A DNA stretch of 64,000 bases from Pseudomonas sp. ML96 (GCF_000761545.1 NZ_JPMY01000010.1:62001-126000); one strand, 5' to 3'. Positions 7,813 to 18,383 are shown, counted from the first letter of the stretch. Program-made: numbers and translations. The notes: generated by a model not told the origin, from the sequence alone.

Positions 7813-8772
7813 ATGATTCGCATCGCCCTCTACACCTGCCCGCAAACCGTGCTCTCCAGCCTGAGCATGGCCGACGACGCCTTTCGCCTGGCCAACCAGT
7901 TCGCCGGCGAAACCCTGTTCGAGCTGCAGCGGGTCAGCGCCGATGGCCAACCGGTGCAGCTGGGCTACGCACAGCTGCGAGTGAATGGCGACCTGAGCCT
8001 GGCCGAACAGGCCGACCTGCTGCTGATCCCCGCCACCGGCAGCGCCTTCGACCGTACCCTGGAAGGCAATACCGCCCTGCTCGCCTGGCTGGCCGCACGA
8101 CCGCAGCACCAGCAGTTGGCCAGTCTGTGCAGCAGCGCCTGTCTACTGGCCGCCTCCGGCGTGCTGGACGGCCGCCGCGCCACCACCCACTGGGCCCTGG
8201 CGGATAACTTCCGCCAGCGCTTCCCACGGGTGCGCCTGCAGATCGACCAGCTGTTCACCGAGGACGGCAACCGCTTCTGTTCCGGCGGCGCCCAGGCCGG
8301 CCTCGACCTGTGCCTACACCTGATCGCCGTGCATGGCGGCGACTGGCTGGCCCAGCGCGTGGCCGGCGCCCTGGTGGTGGAGCGCGAGCGCGGCGGGCAG
8401 AGCCGCTTCGCCCCGCTGCTGCCAATGGCCGGGCAGGACGACCCGCTGATCGCCCCGCTGCTGCGCTGGCTGCAACAGCACCACGCCCAGGCCATCGACC
8501 TGCCACTGCTGGCCGAGCGCGCCAACTGCTCCACCCGCACCCTGCTACGGCGCTTCAAGGCAGCCACCGGGCTGACGCCCAACGACTATCTGCAGCGCCT
8601 GCGCATCAGCGCCGCGCAGAGCGCCCTGCGCAATCCGGCGCGTTCGCTGGAACAGGTGGCCGCGCAGGTGGGCTATGCCGACCGCGCCACCTTCGCCAAG
8701 CTGTTCAAGCAGCTCTGCGGCGAAACCCCAGGCGCCTTCCGCAAGCGCCTGCGTCAGCCGGCCACCGAATAA
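7813..8772 (+). CDS. GlxA-type transcriptional regulator (DJ-1/PfpI domain plus AraC HTH)
   Basis: The protein has 319 residues. Residues 1-165 form a DJ-1/PfpI-like sensor domain with a nucleophile-elbow-like segment (SLCSSACLLAASGVLDGRRA). Residues about 220-310 form an AraC double helix-turn-helix ending in VGYADRATFAKLFKQ. Family members such as GlxA, ArgR of Pseudomonas and GbdR control amino-acid and quaternary-amine catabolism. The ligand here is not deducible. It reads divergently from the NTF2-like gene. The shared gap holds a dyad GACA-N6-TGTC (7787-7800) close to the start, a possible operator. A hairpin terminator follows (8784-8805). Confidence 0.85.
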   Translation: MIRIALYTCPQTVLSSLSMADDAFRLANQFAGETLFELQRVSADGQPVQLGYAQLRVNGDLSLAEQADLLLIPATGSAFDRTLEGNTALLAWLAARPQHQQLASLCSSACLLAASGVLDGRRATTHWALADNFRQRFPRVRLQIDQLFTEDGNRFCSGGAQAGLDLCLHLIAVHGGDWLAQRVAGALVVERERGGQSRFAPLLPMAGQDDPLIAPLLRWLQQHHAQAIDLPLLAERANCSTRTLLRRFKAATGLTPNDYLQRLRISAAQSALRNPARSLEQVAAQVGYADRATFAKLFKQLCGETPGAFRKRLRQPATE

Positions 8773-8780
8773 CGCGCAAA

Positions 8781-8810
8781 GAAAAAGGAGCCCGAGGACT
8801 CCTTTCTTTT
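8781..8810. terminator. Bidirectional terminator between GlxA-type gene and aapP
   Basis: AAAGGAG and CTCCTTT pair around an 8-nt loop. TTTCTTTT follows on the plus strand and an A-rich run precedes it for the minus strand. Confidence 0.7.
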
Positions 8811-8823
8811 ACCGCTGCGCCGA

Positions 8824-9585
8824 TCAGTGCAGGATCTGGCCGAGGAACAGCTTGGTCCGCTCGTTCTGCGGGTTGTCGAAGAACGCGTTGGGCTCGTTCT
8901 GTTCGACGATCTCGCCGCGGTCCATGAAGATCACCCGATCCGCCACGGTGCGGGCGAAGCCCATCTCGTGGGTCACGCAGAGCATGGTCATGCCGTCCTG
9001 GGCCAGGCCAACCATGGTGTCCAGCACCTCCTTGACCATTTCCGGGTCGAGGGCCGAGGTCGGCTCGTCGAACAGCATGATCTTCGGCTTCATGCACAGG
9101 GCACGGGCGATGGCCACACGCTGCTGCTGGCCGCCGGAGAGCTGGCCCGGGTACTTGTGCGCCTGCTCGGGGATGCGCACGCGCTCGAGGAAGTGCATGG
9201 CGATCTCTTCGGCCTTGCGCTTGGGCATCTTGCGTACCCACATCGGCGCCAGGGTGCAGTTCTGCAGCACGGTCAGGTGCGGGAACAGGTTGAAGTGCTG
9301 GAACACCATGCCCACTTCGCTGCGGATCGCCTCGATGTGCTTGAGGTCACTGGTCAGCTCGGTGCCATCGACGATGATGCGCCCCTGCTGGTGCTCCTCC
9401 AGGCGGTTGATGCAGCGAATGGTGGTGGACTTGCCGGAACCCGACGGGCCGCAGAGGACGATGCGCTCGCCCTGCTGCACGTTGAGGTTGATGTCCTTGA
9501 GCACGTGGAACTGGCCGTACCACTTGTTCACGCCCTGCAGCTGAATGATCGGCTCGGCCGCGGCTTCTTTCTTAACTTCGGTCAT
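8824..9585 (-). CDS. aapP: General L-amino-acid ABC transporter, ATPase AapP
   Basis: The 253-residue ATPase has Walker [11 protein letters not shown]-loop region [16 protein letters not shown], signature [15 protein letters not shown], Walker [15 protein letters not shown] and H-loop CVTHEMGFA. This is the polar-amino-acid (HisP/GlnQ/AapP) subfamily. It powers uptake of a broad range of L-amino acids from the periplasm together with AapQ, AapM and AapJ. It is the last gene of the minus-strand operon aapJ-aapQ-aapM-aapP, 12 nt after aapM, and has a consensus-like SD. The operon ends at the hairpin at 8781-8810. Confidence 0.93.
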   Translation of the reverse strand: MTEVKKEAAAEPIIQLQGVNKWYGQFHVLKDINLNVQQGERIVLCGPSGSGKSTTIRCINRLEEHQQGRIIVDGTELTSDLKHIEAIRSEVGMVFQHFNLFPHLTVLQNCTLAPMWVRKMPKRKAEEIAMHFLERVRIPEQAHKYPGQLSGGQQQRVAIARALCMKPKIMLFDEPTSALDPEMVKEVLDTMVGLAQDGMTMLCVTHEMGFARTVADRVIFMDRGEIVEQNEPNAFFDNPQNERTKLFLGQILH

Positions 9586-9597
9586 GGTCTATGACTC

Positions 9598-10695
9598 CTA
9601 ACGCTTGTGGCCGGTGTCCAGCTTGCGCTCCAGGCGCATGGAATAGCGGGACATGCCGAAACAGAAGATCCAGAACACCAGGGCGGCGAACACGTAGCCC
9701 TCGGTAGCCATACCCAGCCAGGCCGGGTCGGTGGTGGCTTGCTTGATGCTGTTGAGCAGGTCGAACAGGCCGATGATGATCACCAGGCTGGTGTCCTTGA
9801 ACAGGGCGATGAAGGTATTGACGATGCCCGGGATCACCAGCTTGAGCGCCTGCGGCAGGATCACCAGACCCATCATCCGCCAGTAGCCCAGGCCCATGGC
9901 CGAAGCCGCCTCGTACTGCCCCTTGGGAATCGCCTGCAGGCCACCACGCACCACCTCAGCGATGTAGGCGGACTGGAACAGGATCACCCCGATCAGGGCA
10001 CGCAGCAGCTTGTCGAAATGCAGCCCCTCGGGCAGGAACAGCGGCAGCATCACCGAGGACATGAACAGCACGGTGATCAGCGGCACGCCGCGCCAGAACT
10101 CGATGAAGGTCACGCAGATCACGCGGATCGCCGGCATCTTCGAGCGTCGGCCCAGCGCCAGCAGGATGCCCAGCGGCAAAGCGCCGGAGATACCGACGGC
10201 GGCGATCACCAGGGTCAGCATCAAGCCGCCCCATTGGCTGGTGGAGACCGTGGACAGACCGAGGAAGCCACCGTGCAGCAGCCAGTAGGCCAGCAGCGGG
10301 TAGATCACCAGGAACGCCAGACCATAGACGGCCTTGCGCGGCATCGCCGGGACGAACAGGGGCGCCGCGCCGATCACCGCCAGCCACACGGTGAGGTCGA
10401 CGCGCCAGCGCAGCTCTTCCGGGTAGAAGCCGTACATGAACTGGCTGAAGCGCTCCTTGATGAACACCCAGCAGGCGCCTTCGCTGGTGCAGTCGGCGCG
10501 GGTAGTGCCGGTCCAGTCGGCCTCGAAGATCGCCCACTTCAAAAGCGGCGGGATGATCAGCCAGACCAGGTAGATGGCCAGCAGGGTCAACAGGGTGTTG
10601 AACCAGCTGGAGAACAGGTTGGATCGCAACCAGCCGACCACGCCCACGCTCATGCGTGGCGGCGGCAGGCTGGGGCGAAATTGATGAACTTCCAT
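9598..10695 (-). CDS. aapM: General L-amino-acid ABC transporter permease AapM
   Basis: This 365-residue permease has several hydrophobic helices before the HisM-type transmembrane domain and the EAA-like coupling loop EAASAMGLGYWRMMGLVILP that contacts AapP. The large periplasmic insert between the first helices (about residues 55-85, with DWTGTTRADCTSEGACW) is typical of AapM and BztC. TAAGGAG sits upstream of ATG 10695. It is the third gene of the aap operon, separated by 10 nt from aapQ, and forms the heterodimeric channel with AapQ. Confidence 0.92.
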   Translation of the reverse strand: MEVHQFRPSLPPPRMSVGVVGWLRSNLFSSWFNTLLTLLAIYLVWLIIPPLLKWAIFEADWTGTTRADCTSEGACWVFIKERFSQFMYGFYPEELRWRVDLTVWLAVIGAAPLFVPAMPRKAVYGLAFLVIYPLLAYWLLHGGFLGLSTVSTSQWGGLMLTLVIAAVGISGALPLGILLALGRRSKMPAIRVICVTFIEFWRGVPLITVLFMSSVMLPLFLPEGLHFDKLLRALIGVILFQSAYIAEVVRGGLQAIPKGQYEAASAMGLGYWRMMGLVILPQALKLVIPGIVNTFIALFKDTSLVIIIGLFDLLNSIKQATTDPAWLGMATEGYVFAALVFWIFCFGMSRYSMRLERKLDTGHKR

Positions 10696-10705
10696 GCGCT
10701 TCTCC

Positions 10706-11890
10706 TTACCGCTCGATCAGCGCGATGCGCTTGTTGTACCAGTTCATCAGGATCGAAATGCTGATGCTAATGGCCAGGTACACACTCATGGTGATGGCGA
10801 TGGCCTCGATGGCCTGGCCGGTCTGGTTCAGGGTCGTGCCGGCGAACAACGAGACCATGTCCGGATAGCCGATGCCGGCGGCCAGCGACGAGTTCTTCGC
10901 CAGGTTCAGGTACTGGCTGGTCAGCGGCGGGATGATCACGCGCAGGGCCTGCGGGATGATCACCAGACGCAGGGTCTTGCCGGCCGGCAGGCCGAGCGAA
11001 CGAGCCGCCTCGGTCTGACCGTGGCTGACCGACTGGATGCCGGAGCGCACGATCTCGGCGATGAAGGCCGCGGTGTACACGGTCAGGGCCAGAGTCAGCG
11101 CCATCAGCTCAGGGATCATTACCCAGCCACCACGGAAGTTGAAACCCGTGAGCGCCGGCACCGTCCAGTGGAAGGGATCGCCGAACACCAGCATGGCCAG
11201 GCCCGGCAACGCGACGATCAGCAGCAGGCTGCTGATCAGGGTCGGGAAGCCCTGGCCGGTGGATTCGAAGCGCTGGCGCGCCCAGCGGGCGATGAACCAG
11301 ATCGCCACCAGGGCGATGATCACGGCAATGAAGAACGGCCAGAAACCTTCGGCGATGGTCGGCGACGGCATGTTCAGGCCGCGGTTGCTGAGGAAGAAGG
11401 TGTCACCGATGTTGACGCTCTGCCGCGGACCGGGCAGTGGCAGGAACACGGCGAAATACCAGAAGAAGATCTGCAGCAGCGGCGGGATGTTGCGGAAGGT
11501 CTCGATATAGATCGTGGCCAACTTGTTGATCATCCAGTTTGGCGACAGCCGCGCCACCCCGAGAATAAAGCCGAGGATCGTCGCGAGCACGATGCCGATC
11601 CCAGCCACCAACAAGGTATTGAGCAGACCGATGACGAAGACGCGACCATAGGTGTCGCTCTCCTTGTAATCGATCAGGTGCTGGGAGATACCGAAGCCTG
11701 CGCTGTGATCAAGGAAACCGAAACCGGAGATGATCCCGCGCTGGGCGAGGTTGTGCTGGGTGTTGTGGAACAGGTACCAGCCGATCGCCACGACAGCGAC
11801 CACGGCTATGAGCTGGAATAGCCAGCCGCGCACCTGCGGATCGGTCCAGACCGATGTCCGCGGGCGCGAAGAAATAGGGGGATTTTGCAT
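10706..11890 (-). CDS. aapQ: General L-amino-acid ABC transporter permease AapQ
   Basis: This 394-residue inner-membrane permease has the AapQ/BztB layout: an N-terminal helix (about 28-45), a long periplasmic segment, then the core transmembrane domain with coupling loop TEAARSLGLPAGKTLRLVIIPQ. ATG 11890 (MQNPP) is chosen over ATG 11902. Both have SD-like purines (AGGG or GGAG), but the shorter form matches the start style of Pseudomonas AapQ. The gap to aapJ is 99 nt, larger than elsewhere in the operon, as is common after a highly expressed binding-protein gene. Confidence 0.9.
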   Translation of the reverse strand: MQNPPISSRPRTSVWTDPQVRGWLFQLIAVVAVVAIGWYLFHNTQHNLAQRGIISGFGFLDHSAGFGISQHLIDYKESDTYGRVFVIGLLNTLLVAGIGIVLATILGFILGVARLSPNWMINKLATIYIETFRNIPPLLQIFFWYFAVFLPLPGPRQSVNIGDTFFLSNRGLNMPSPTIAEGFWPFFIAVIIALVAIWFIARWARQRFESTGQGFPTLISSLLLIVALPGLAMLVFGDPFHWTVPALTGFNFRGGWVMIPELMALTLALTVYTAAFIAEIVRSGIQSVSHGQTEAARSLGLPAGKTLRLVIIPQALRVIIPPLTSQYLNLAKNSSLAAGIGYPDMVSLFAGTTLNQTGQAIEAIAITMSVYLAISISISILMNWYNKRIALIER

Positions 11891-11989
11891 AACGGCCCTC
11901 ATGGAAACTCCGCGCCCATGAATTGCGGCGCGGAGTTCGCGAAATCAGGAACACCATCGCCCCTCACACGAGGGGCGATGGCATGGCGG

Positions 11990-13018
11990 TCAGCGCACCG
12001 GCGGTGCGTACTGCAGACCACCCTTGTTCCACAGGGCATTGAGACCACGCTCAATCTTCAGCTCGCTGCCGGCACCGACGTTGCGCTCGAAGATTTCGGC
12101 ATAGTTACCGACTTGCTTGACGATCTGTACGGCCCAGTCCTTCGGCAGTTTCAGATCCTTGCCGAAATCACCCTCGGCGCCCAGCAGGCGGGCGATGTCC
12201 GGGTTCTTGGTGCTCTTGGCCATTTCTTCCACGTTGGCGGAAGTCACGCCCAGTTCCTCGGCGTTGAGCTGCGCGAACAGGCTCCAGCGCACGATATCGA
12301 ACCACTCCTCGTCACCCTGACGTACGGATGGGCCGAGCGGCTCCTTGGAGATCACTTCCGGCAGAACGACGTAGTCGTCCGGCGCGGCCAGCTTGATGCG
12401 CTGGGCGTACAGCTGCGACTGGTCGGAAGTCAGCACGTCGCAACGGCCGGACTCCAGGGACTTGGCGCTCTCGTCGGAGGTGTCGTAAGTGATGGGGGTG
12501 TACTTCAGGCCATTGGCGCGGAAGTAGTCAGCCAGGTTCAGCTCGGTGGTGGTACCGGCCTGGATGCACACGGTGGCGCCGTCCAGTTCCTTGGCGCTGG
12601 AAACGCCGAGCTTCTTGTTCACCAGGAAGCCTTGACCGTCGTAGTAGGTCACACCGGTGAAGTTCAGGCCCATGGCCGCATCACGCGAGCTGGTCCAGGT
12701 GGTGTTGCGCGACAGCATGTCGACTTCGCCGGACTGCAGCGCGGTGAAGCGCTCCTTGGCGGTCAGCGGGCTGTATTTGACCTTGGAGGCGTCGCCGAAT
12801 ACGGCGGCGGCGACGGCGCGGCACACGTCCACGTCGATACCCAGGTAGTTGCCCTTGGCGTCGGCGTAGGAGAAGCCCGGCAGACCGTCACTGATACCGC
12901 ACTGCACGAAGCCCTTCTTCTTCACCGCATCCAGGGTCGCACCGGCATGAGCGAAGCCGCTCACCCCGAGAACTGCGGCCGTGGTCAGTACTGCCAGGGT
13001 GGATTTCACCATCTTCAT
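11990..13018 (-). CDS. aapJ: General L-amino-acid ABC transporter, periplasmic binding protein AapJ
   Basis: The 342-residue protein has a signal peptide (about 1-25, cleavage near GFAHA-GATLD) and a type-3 solute-binding fold. The first segment GATLDAVKKKGFVQCGISD and the fragment SRDAAMGLNFTGVTYYDGQGF are characteristic of AapJ/BztA. It captures diverse L-amino acids for AapQMP. ATG 13018 has GGAGG five bases upstream; the open frame reaching 13111 is not used because it would bury the signal peptide. It is the first gene of the operon. The upstream 390-nt gap carries several dyads but no sigma-54 (TGGCAC-N5-TTGC) site that could be recognised. Confidence 0.93.
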   Translation of the reverse strand: MKMVKSTLAVLTTAAVLGVSGFAHAGATLDAVKKKGFVQCGISDGLPGFSYADAKGNYLGIDVDVCRAVAAAVFGDASKVKYSPLTAKERFTALQSGEVDMLSRNTTWTSSRDAAMGLNFTGVTYYDGQGFLVNKKLGVSSAKELDGATVCIQAGTTTELNLADYFRANGLKYTPITYDTSDESAKSLESGRCDVLTSDQSQLYAQRIKLAAPDDYVVLPEVISKEPLGPSVRQGDEEWFDIVRWSLFAQLNAEELGVTSANVEEMAKSTKNPDIARLLGAEGDFGKDLKLPKDWAVQIVKQVGNYAEIFERNVGAGSELKIERGLNALWNKGGLQYAPPVR

Positions 13019-14068
<1,050 letters not shown>

Positions 14069-14086
14069 GCGCCGCGTCAAGCAGCC

Positions 14087-14171
14087 GTCGCAAGCAACGC
14101 GGATCGCTCTAAGTAGAGGCTGAAAGGTCAAGCGAATGGCATTGGTCACAACCCCGTCCATCGCTTGCGAC
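14087..14171. repeat. 85-nt segment bounded by a 9-bp inverted repeat
   Basis: GTCGCAAGC (14087-14095) and GCTTGCGAC (14163-14171) are perfect inverted arms around a 67-nt non-coding interior, within the 246-nt gap between the esterase and the diguanylate cyclase gene. It could be a remnant of a small repeat element or a leader structure. There is only one copy in the window. Confidence 0.4.
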
Positions 14172-14314
14172 CGCCGGTCGGGAGGCTCTGGGCTGAGCAT
14201 TGCGTAGCCGATGTGGCCAAGCATATGGTCGCGGCAGGTGTTCGCCCTAAACAGGGAGTGTTACGCGATGCCCAGCTCAACCAGCAGCAGCCGGACAGGT
14301 CATTCATTTTCCCG

Positions 14315-15253
14315 ATGAAAAACACCGACTGGCAGCAGGATCTCCAGCAGATCAGCCAATTGCGGCTGTTCCAGAACGTCGCGGCCAGCAATCTGCAACA
14401 GCTGCTGGAGGAGTTCCGCGCCTGCGAGCTGGAAGCCAGCGAGATCCTCCTCTCCCCCTTCAACCGCAACCAGCACCTCTACCTGCTGCTGGAAGGCGAG
14501 CTGAAGGTCTATCTCGGCTCACTCGACAACCAGCCAGTGAGCACCCTGCTCCCCGGCGACTGCGCCGGCGAAATCAGCTTCATCGACAACGACCGGCCTT
14601 CGGCCTATGTGGTCGCCACCCAGCCATCGCTGGTGTTGCGCCTGCACCGTGAGTCGCTGATCAAGCTGTTCAACCAGTCGCCCGAGCTGATGCAGAACCT
14701 GCTGGAGCTGCTTTGCGACCGCGTGCGCCAGGGCAATCGGCTGATCCTCGACAGCGAGCAGAGCGCCAACGTCGACATCCTCACCGGCTGCTTCAACCGC
14801 CGCTGGCTGGAGCATGTCTACGAGCGCGAGAGCACCCGCTGCGCCTTCAACGGCCAGCCGATGAGCATGCTGATGCTCGATGTCGACCACTTCAAGGCGT
14901 ACAACGACCAGCACGGCCACCTGGCTGGCGACTATGCCCTGTGCCTGGTGGCGCATACCCTGCGCAACCAGCTGCGCCCCAAGGACAGCCTGGTGCGCTA
15001 TGGCGGCGAGGAGTTCGTCATCCTCCTGCCGGAGCTGGACGCCATGGCCGCCCGCACCATCGGCGAACGCCTGCGCCAGAGCCTGGAGCAGATCGGCTCG
15101 TTCTACTCGCCGGTGGGCATTCTGCCAGGCGTCACCGTGTCCATCGGCATGACCCAGATGCAGGACAAGGACGGCCTCGAAAGCCTGATCGCCCGCGCCG
15201 ACTCGGCGCTGTACAAGGCCAAGCAACAAGGGCGCAATCGCCTGTTCGGCTGA
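14315..15253 (+). CDS. Diguanylate cyclase with N-terminal CRP-like cyclic-nucleotide-binding domain
   Basis: The 312-residue protein has a cyclic-nucleotide-binding beta-roll at residues about 15-130. Its phosphate-binding cassette (GDCAGEISFIDNDRPSAYVV) keeps the Gly-Glu and Arg-x-Ser/Ala features of ligand-competent domains. Residues about 145-310 form a GGDEF domain with the active-site motif GGEEF (about 230-234) and an inhibitory-site RxxD (RPKD) five residues upstream, so it should make c-di-GMP and be product-inhibited. No DNA-binding or membrane segment is present. ATG 14315 (MKNTDW) is preferred; the upstream SD is weak (GGACAGG 14 nt away). The fusion suggests c-di-GMP output gated by cAMP or another small ligand. 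Confidence 0.88.
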   Translation: MKNTDWQQDLQQISQLRLFQNVAASNLQQLLEEFRACELEASEILLSPFNRNQHLYLLLEGELKVYLGSLDNQPVSTLLPGDCAGEISFIDNDRPSAYVVATQPSLVLRLHRESLIKLFNQSPELMQNLLELLCDRVRQGNRLILDSEQSANVDILTGCFNRRWLEHVYERESTRCAFNGQPMSMLMLDVDHFKAYNDQHGHLAGDYALCLVAHTLRNQLRPKDSLVRYGGEEFVILLPELDAMAARTIGERLRQSLEQIGSFYSPVGILPGVTVSIGMTQMQDKDGLESLIARADSALYKAKQQGRNRLFG

Positions 15254-15358
15254 GCACGACAACCCCGCCAAAATCCCCGGCGAATCCGCCACCCCGGCAC
15301 TACCGCAGGACTCGCCTTGTTAGAGTCAGGCGCATAACAACAACGACTGGATGTCTCC

Positions 15359-16519
15359 ATGCGCAAGCTGCTGCTCGCCCTGCTGATCCTCGTGCCAGTG
15401 GGCGCGGGAATCTTCTTCACCGTGCCCACCCTGCTCGACCGCGCCATGAACGGCGTGACCAACCCCGCGCCCTACCCGGCCAGCGACAAGGCCGAGCAGC
15501 TGCACCAGCGCCTGTTCGTCGCCGACCTGCACGACGATGCCCTGCTCTGGCAGCGCGACCTGCTCGAACGCCACGACTACGGCCACTCCGACCTGCCGCG
15601 CCTGCTGGAAGGCCACGTCGGCCTGCAGGTGTTCTCCACCGTGACCAAGACCCCGCGCGGCATCAACTACGAGAGCAACCCCAGCGACACCGACAACATC
15701 ACCATCCTGGCCATGGCCCAACGCTGGCCGAAAGAAACCTGGGGCAGCCTGCTGGCCCGCGCCTTGTACCAGGCCGACAAGCTGAAGCAGGCCGCGGCCG
15801 CCAGCGAAGGGAAACTGGTGCTGGTCCGCAACCGCGGCGAACTGGCTCGCTACCTCAAAGACTGGCAACGCGACCCGCAGCGCCTGGCCACCGTACTGGC
15901 CACCGAGGGCCTGCAGCCCATCGAGGGCAAGCTGGAGAACATCGACGTCCTGTACGACGCCGGCTTCCGCATCGCCGGCCTGACCCACTTCTTCGATAAC
16001 GAAATCGGCGGCTCGGCCCACGGTCTGGACAAGGGTGGCCTGACCCCGCTGGGTCGCCAGGTGATCACCCGCCTGGAAGAGAAGCGCATGCTGGTCGACC
16101 TGGCCCACGCCTCCAAGCCGCTGATCGACGACGTACTGGCCATGGCCAAGCGCCCCGTGCTGGTCTCCCACACCGGTGTCGCCGGCACCTGCCCCGGCCC
16201 GCGCAACCTCACCGACGACCACCTGCAACGCATCGCCGCCACCGGCGGGGTGATTGGTATCGGCTACTGGGACGCCGCGGTCTGCGAGACCTCGGTCGGC
16301 GCCATCGTCCGCGCCATCCGCTACGCCGCGGACAAGGTCGGCGTGGCCCACGTGGCCCTGGGCTCGGACTTCAACGGCACGATCACCGCGCCCTTTGACA
16401 GCACCGGCCTGGCGCAGATCACCGAGGGGCTGCAGCGCGCCGGCTTCAGCGACGCCGACATCGCCGCGATCATGGGCGGCAACGTGCGCGACCTGCTCTT
16501 GGCCAACCTGCCCGATTGA
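15359..16519 (+). CDS. Membrane dipeptidase, M19 (renal dipeptidase) family
   Basis: The 386-residue protein has an N-terminal hydrophobic anchor or signal (about 5-25) and a TIM-barrel M19 peptidase with metal-binding DLHDDAL, the bridging-Glu region LATEGLQPIEG, MLVDLAHAS, VLVSHTGVAG and a late LGSDFNGTI. These enzymes are dizinc hydrolases of dipeptides, including D-residue-containing ones. Bacterial homologues act in the periplasm and may recycle peptides. It begins 105 nt after the GGDEF gene and is followed after 87 nt by rhlB. No operon link is evident. Confidence 0.88.
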   Translation: MRKLLLALLILVPVGAGIFFTVPTLLDRAMNGVTNPAPYPASDKAEQLHQRLFVADLHDDALLWQRDLLERHDYGHSDLPRLLEGHVGLQVFSTVTKTPRGINYESNPSDTDNITILAMAQRWPKETWGSLLARALYQADKLKQAAAASEGKLVLVRNRGELARYLKDWQRDPQRLATVLATEGLQPIEGKLENIDVLYDAGFRIAGLTHFFDNEIGGSAHGLDKGGLTPLGRQVITRLEEKRMLVDLAHASKPLIDDVLAMAKRPVLVSHTGVAGTCPGPRNLTDDHLQRIAATGGVIGIGYWDAAVCETSVGAIVRAIRYAADKVGVAHVALGSDFNGTITAPFDSTGLAQITEGLQRAGFSDADIAAIMGGNVRDLLLANLPD

Positions 16520-16606
16520 CCGGCTGCAGCCCGCGCAGCACTTCGCCGCGCGGGCTTCTTGCTTTACACTGGCGACCGTTCATTCCTTGACCAATACGAG
16601 ACGGCC

Positions 16607-18028
16607 GTGCTCAAAGCACTCAAGAAAATCTTCAGCAAGGGCGAAGCCGAACAGCCCGCCAGCAGCATTCCCGCCACGCCTCCCAGCGCTCCCGCCAAAC
16701 AGGACGGCCAGCGCGATGCCAAGCCAAAGCAGGCCAACGAGCCCCGCCCGGGCAAAGACACCAAGCCACGCACCGACAAGCCGCGCCGCGAACGCCCGGC
16801 CAAACCGGTGGATACCTGGAAGCTGGAAGACTTCGTGGTCGAGCCGCAGGAAGGCAAGACGCGCTTCCACGACTTCAAGCTGGCTCCCGAGCTGATGCAC
16901 GCCATCCACGACCTCGGCTTCCCTTACTGCACGCCGATCCAGGCCCAGGTCCTCGGCCACACCCTGCGGGGCAAGGATGCCATCGGCCGCGCCCAGACCG
17001 GCACCGGCAAGACCGCCGCCTTCCTTATCTCGACCATCACCCAGCTGTTGCAGACCCAGGTGCCGAAAGAGCGCTACATGGGCGAGCCGCGCGCGCTGAT
17101 CATCGCGCCGACCCGTGAGCTGGTGGTGCAGATCGCCAAGGACGCCGAGGCCCTGACCAAGTACACCGGCCTCAACGTCATGCAGTTCGTCGGCGGCATG
17201 GACTTCGACAAGCAACTCAAGCAGCTCGAGTCGCGCTACTGCGACATCCTGGTCGCCACTCCCGGCCGCCTGCTGGACTTCAACCAGCGCGGCGAAGTGC
17301 ACCTGGACATGGTCGAAGTGATGGTGCTGGACGAAGCCGACCGCATGCTCGACATGGGCTTCATCCCGCAGGTGCGCCAGATCATCCGCCAGACCCCGAT
17401 GAAGGGTGATCGCCAGACCCTGCTGTTCTCCGCCACCTTCACCGAAGACGTGATGAACCTGGCGCGGCAGTGGACGGTGAACCCGGCCATCGTCGAGATC
17501 GAGCCGGAAAACGTCGCCAGCGACACCGTCGAGCAGCACGTCTACGCCGTGTCCAGCCAGGACAAGTACAAACTGCTGTACAACCTGGTGACGCAGAACG
17601 ACTGGCAGCGGGTGATGGTGTTCGCCAACCGCCGCGACGAAGTACGCCGTATCGAGGAGAAGCTGATCCGCGACGGCGTCAGCGCCGCGCAGATGTCCGG
17701 CGACGTGCCGCAGCACAAGCGGATCAAGACCCTGGAAGGCTTCCGCGAAGGCAAGATCCGCGTGATGGTCGCCACCGACGTCGCCGGCCGCGGCATCCAC
17801 GTCGACGGCATCAGCCACGTGATCAACTTCACCCTGCCGGAAGTGCCGGACGACTACGTGCACCGCATCGGCCGTACCGGCCGCGCCGGCGCCAGCGGCA
17901 CCTCGATCAGCTTCGCCGGCGAGGACGACGCCTTCGCCCTGCCGCCGATCGAAGAACTGCTCGGCCGCAAGATCAATTGCGAGATGCCACCGGAAGAACT
18001 GCTCAAACCGGTGCCACGCAAGCACTGA
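16607..18028 (+). CDS. rhlB: ATP-dependent RNA helicase RhlB
   Basis: This 473-residue DEAD-box helicase has a low-complexity Lys/Ala/Pro-rich N-terminal extension (about 10-75) before the helicase core. The Q-motif region is [12 protein letters not shown], motif [13 protein letters not shown], Ia [49 protein letters not shown] and [12 protein letters not shown]. RhlB unwinds structured RNA for the degradosome. The start chosen is GTG 16607 ([11 protein letters not shown]), which matches Pseudomonas RhlB N-termini; the SD is weak. A strong terminator follows at 18040-18068. Confidence 0.9.
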   Translation: MLKALKKIFSKGEAEQPASSIPATPPSAPAKQDGQRDAKPKQANEPRPGKDTKPRTDKPRRERPAKPVDTWKLEDFVVEPQEGKTRFHDFKLAPELMHAIHDLGFPYCTPIQAQVLGHTLRGKDAIGRAQTGTGKTAAFLISTITQLLQTQVPKERYMGEPRALIIAPTRELVVQIAKDAEALTKYTGLNVMQFVGGMDFDKQLKQLESRYCDILVATPGRLLDFNQRGEVHLDMVEVMVLDEADRMLDMGFIPQVRQIIRQTPMKGDRQTLLFSATFTEDVMNLARQWTVNPAIVEIEPENVASDTVEQHVYAVSSQDKYKLLYNLVTQNDWQRVMVFANRRDEVRRIEEKLIRDGVSAAQMSGDVPQHKRIKTLEGFREGKIRVMVATDVAGRGIHVDGISHVINFTLPEVPDDYVHRIGRTGRAGASGTSISFAGEDDAFALPPIEELLGRKINCEMPPEELLKPVPRKH

Positions 18029-18039
18029 TTGGCAGCCAT

Positions 18040-18070
18040 AAAAAAGCCCGCTCGACGCGGGCTTTTTTAT
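18040..18070. terminator. Bidirectional rho-independent terminator after rhlB
   Basis: AAAAAAGCCCGC and GCGGGCTTTTTT pair around TCGAC, with T-runs on both strands. It lies between rhlB and the convergent RHH gene. Confidence 0.9.
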
Positions 18071-18080
18071 GGGCGCTCAC

Positions 18081-18383
18081 TTAGCGCGACTGCACCAGAC
18101 TGAGCACCTCGGCGCTCGGCTGCGGGCGCTGCGCCAGGAAACGCGTGCAGCTGACGCGCAGGAAGGAGGCGAAGTTGACCACTTCGCCGCGGTAGTCCAT
18201 GACCTCCTCATACAGCTTGGTGATCAGCTGATTGGTGGTCATGCCGTCGACCTCGGCGATCTCGCGCAGGATGTCCCAGAACTGATTTTCTAAACGCAGG
18301 GTGGTGACCACCCCGCGGATGCGCAGGGAGCGCGAGCGCGACTCGTAGAGGATCGGATCGGCCTTTACATACAACTCGCACAT
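18081..18383 (-). CDS. Ribbon-helix-helix domain protein
   Basis: The 100-residue protein contains the RHH_4-type core RSLRIRGVVTTLRLENQFWD followed by ILREIAEVDGMTTNQLITKL, i.e. a short basic strand and two helices as in MetJ/Arc-like DNA-binding folds. The C-terminal third (RGEVVNFASFLRVSCTRFL) is conserved in the family. Members are often misnamed as sulfotransferases. It is probably a dimeric DNA-binding regulator, with target unknown. It lies 16 nt downstream of the PfpI-like gene on the same strand, so the two are likely co-transcribed. Confidence 0.8.
   Translation of the reverse strand: MCELYVKADPILYESRSRSLRIRGVVTTLRLENQFWDILREIAEVDGMTTNQLITKLYEEVMDYRGEVVNFASFLRVSCTRFLAQRPQPSAEVLSLVQSR

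Noticed and set aside
8824-9585. AapP considered as the ATPase for the Fe3+-type permease at 50.6 kb.
   Set aside because: AapP belongs to the polar-amino-acid ATPase subfamily and is in a complete aap operon more than 40 kb away. Sharing is not supported.
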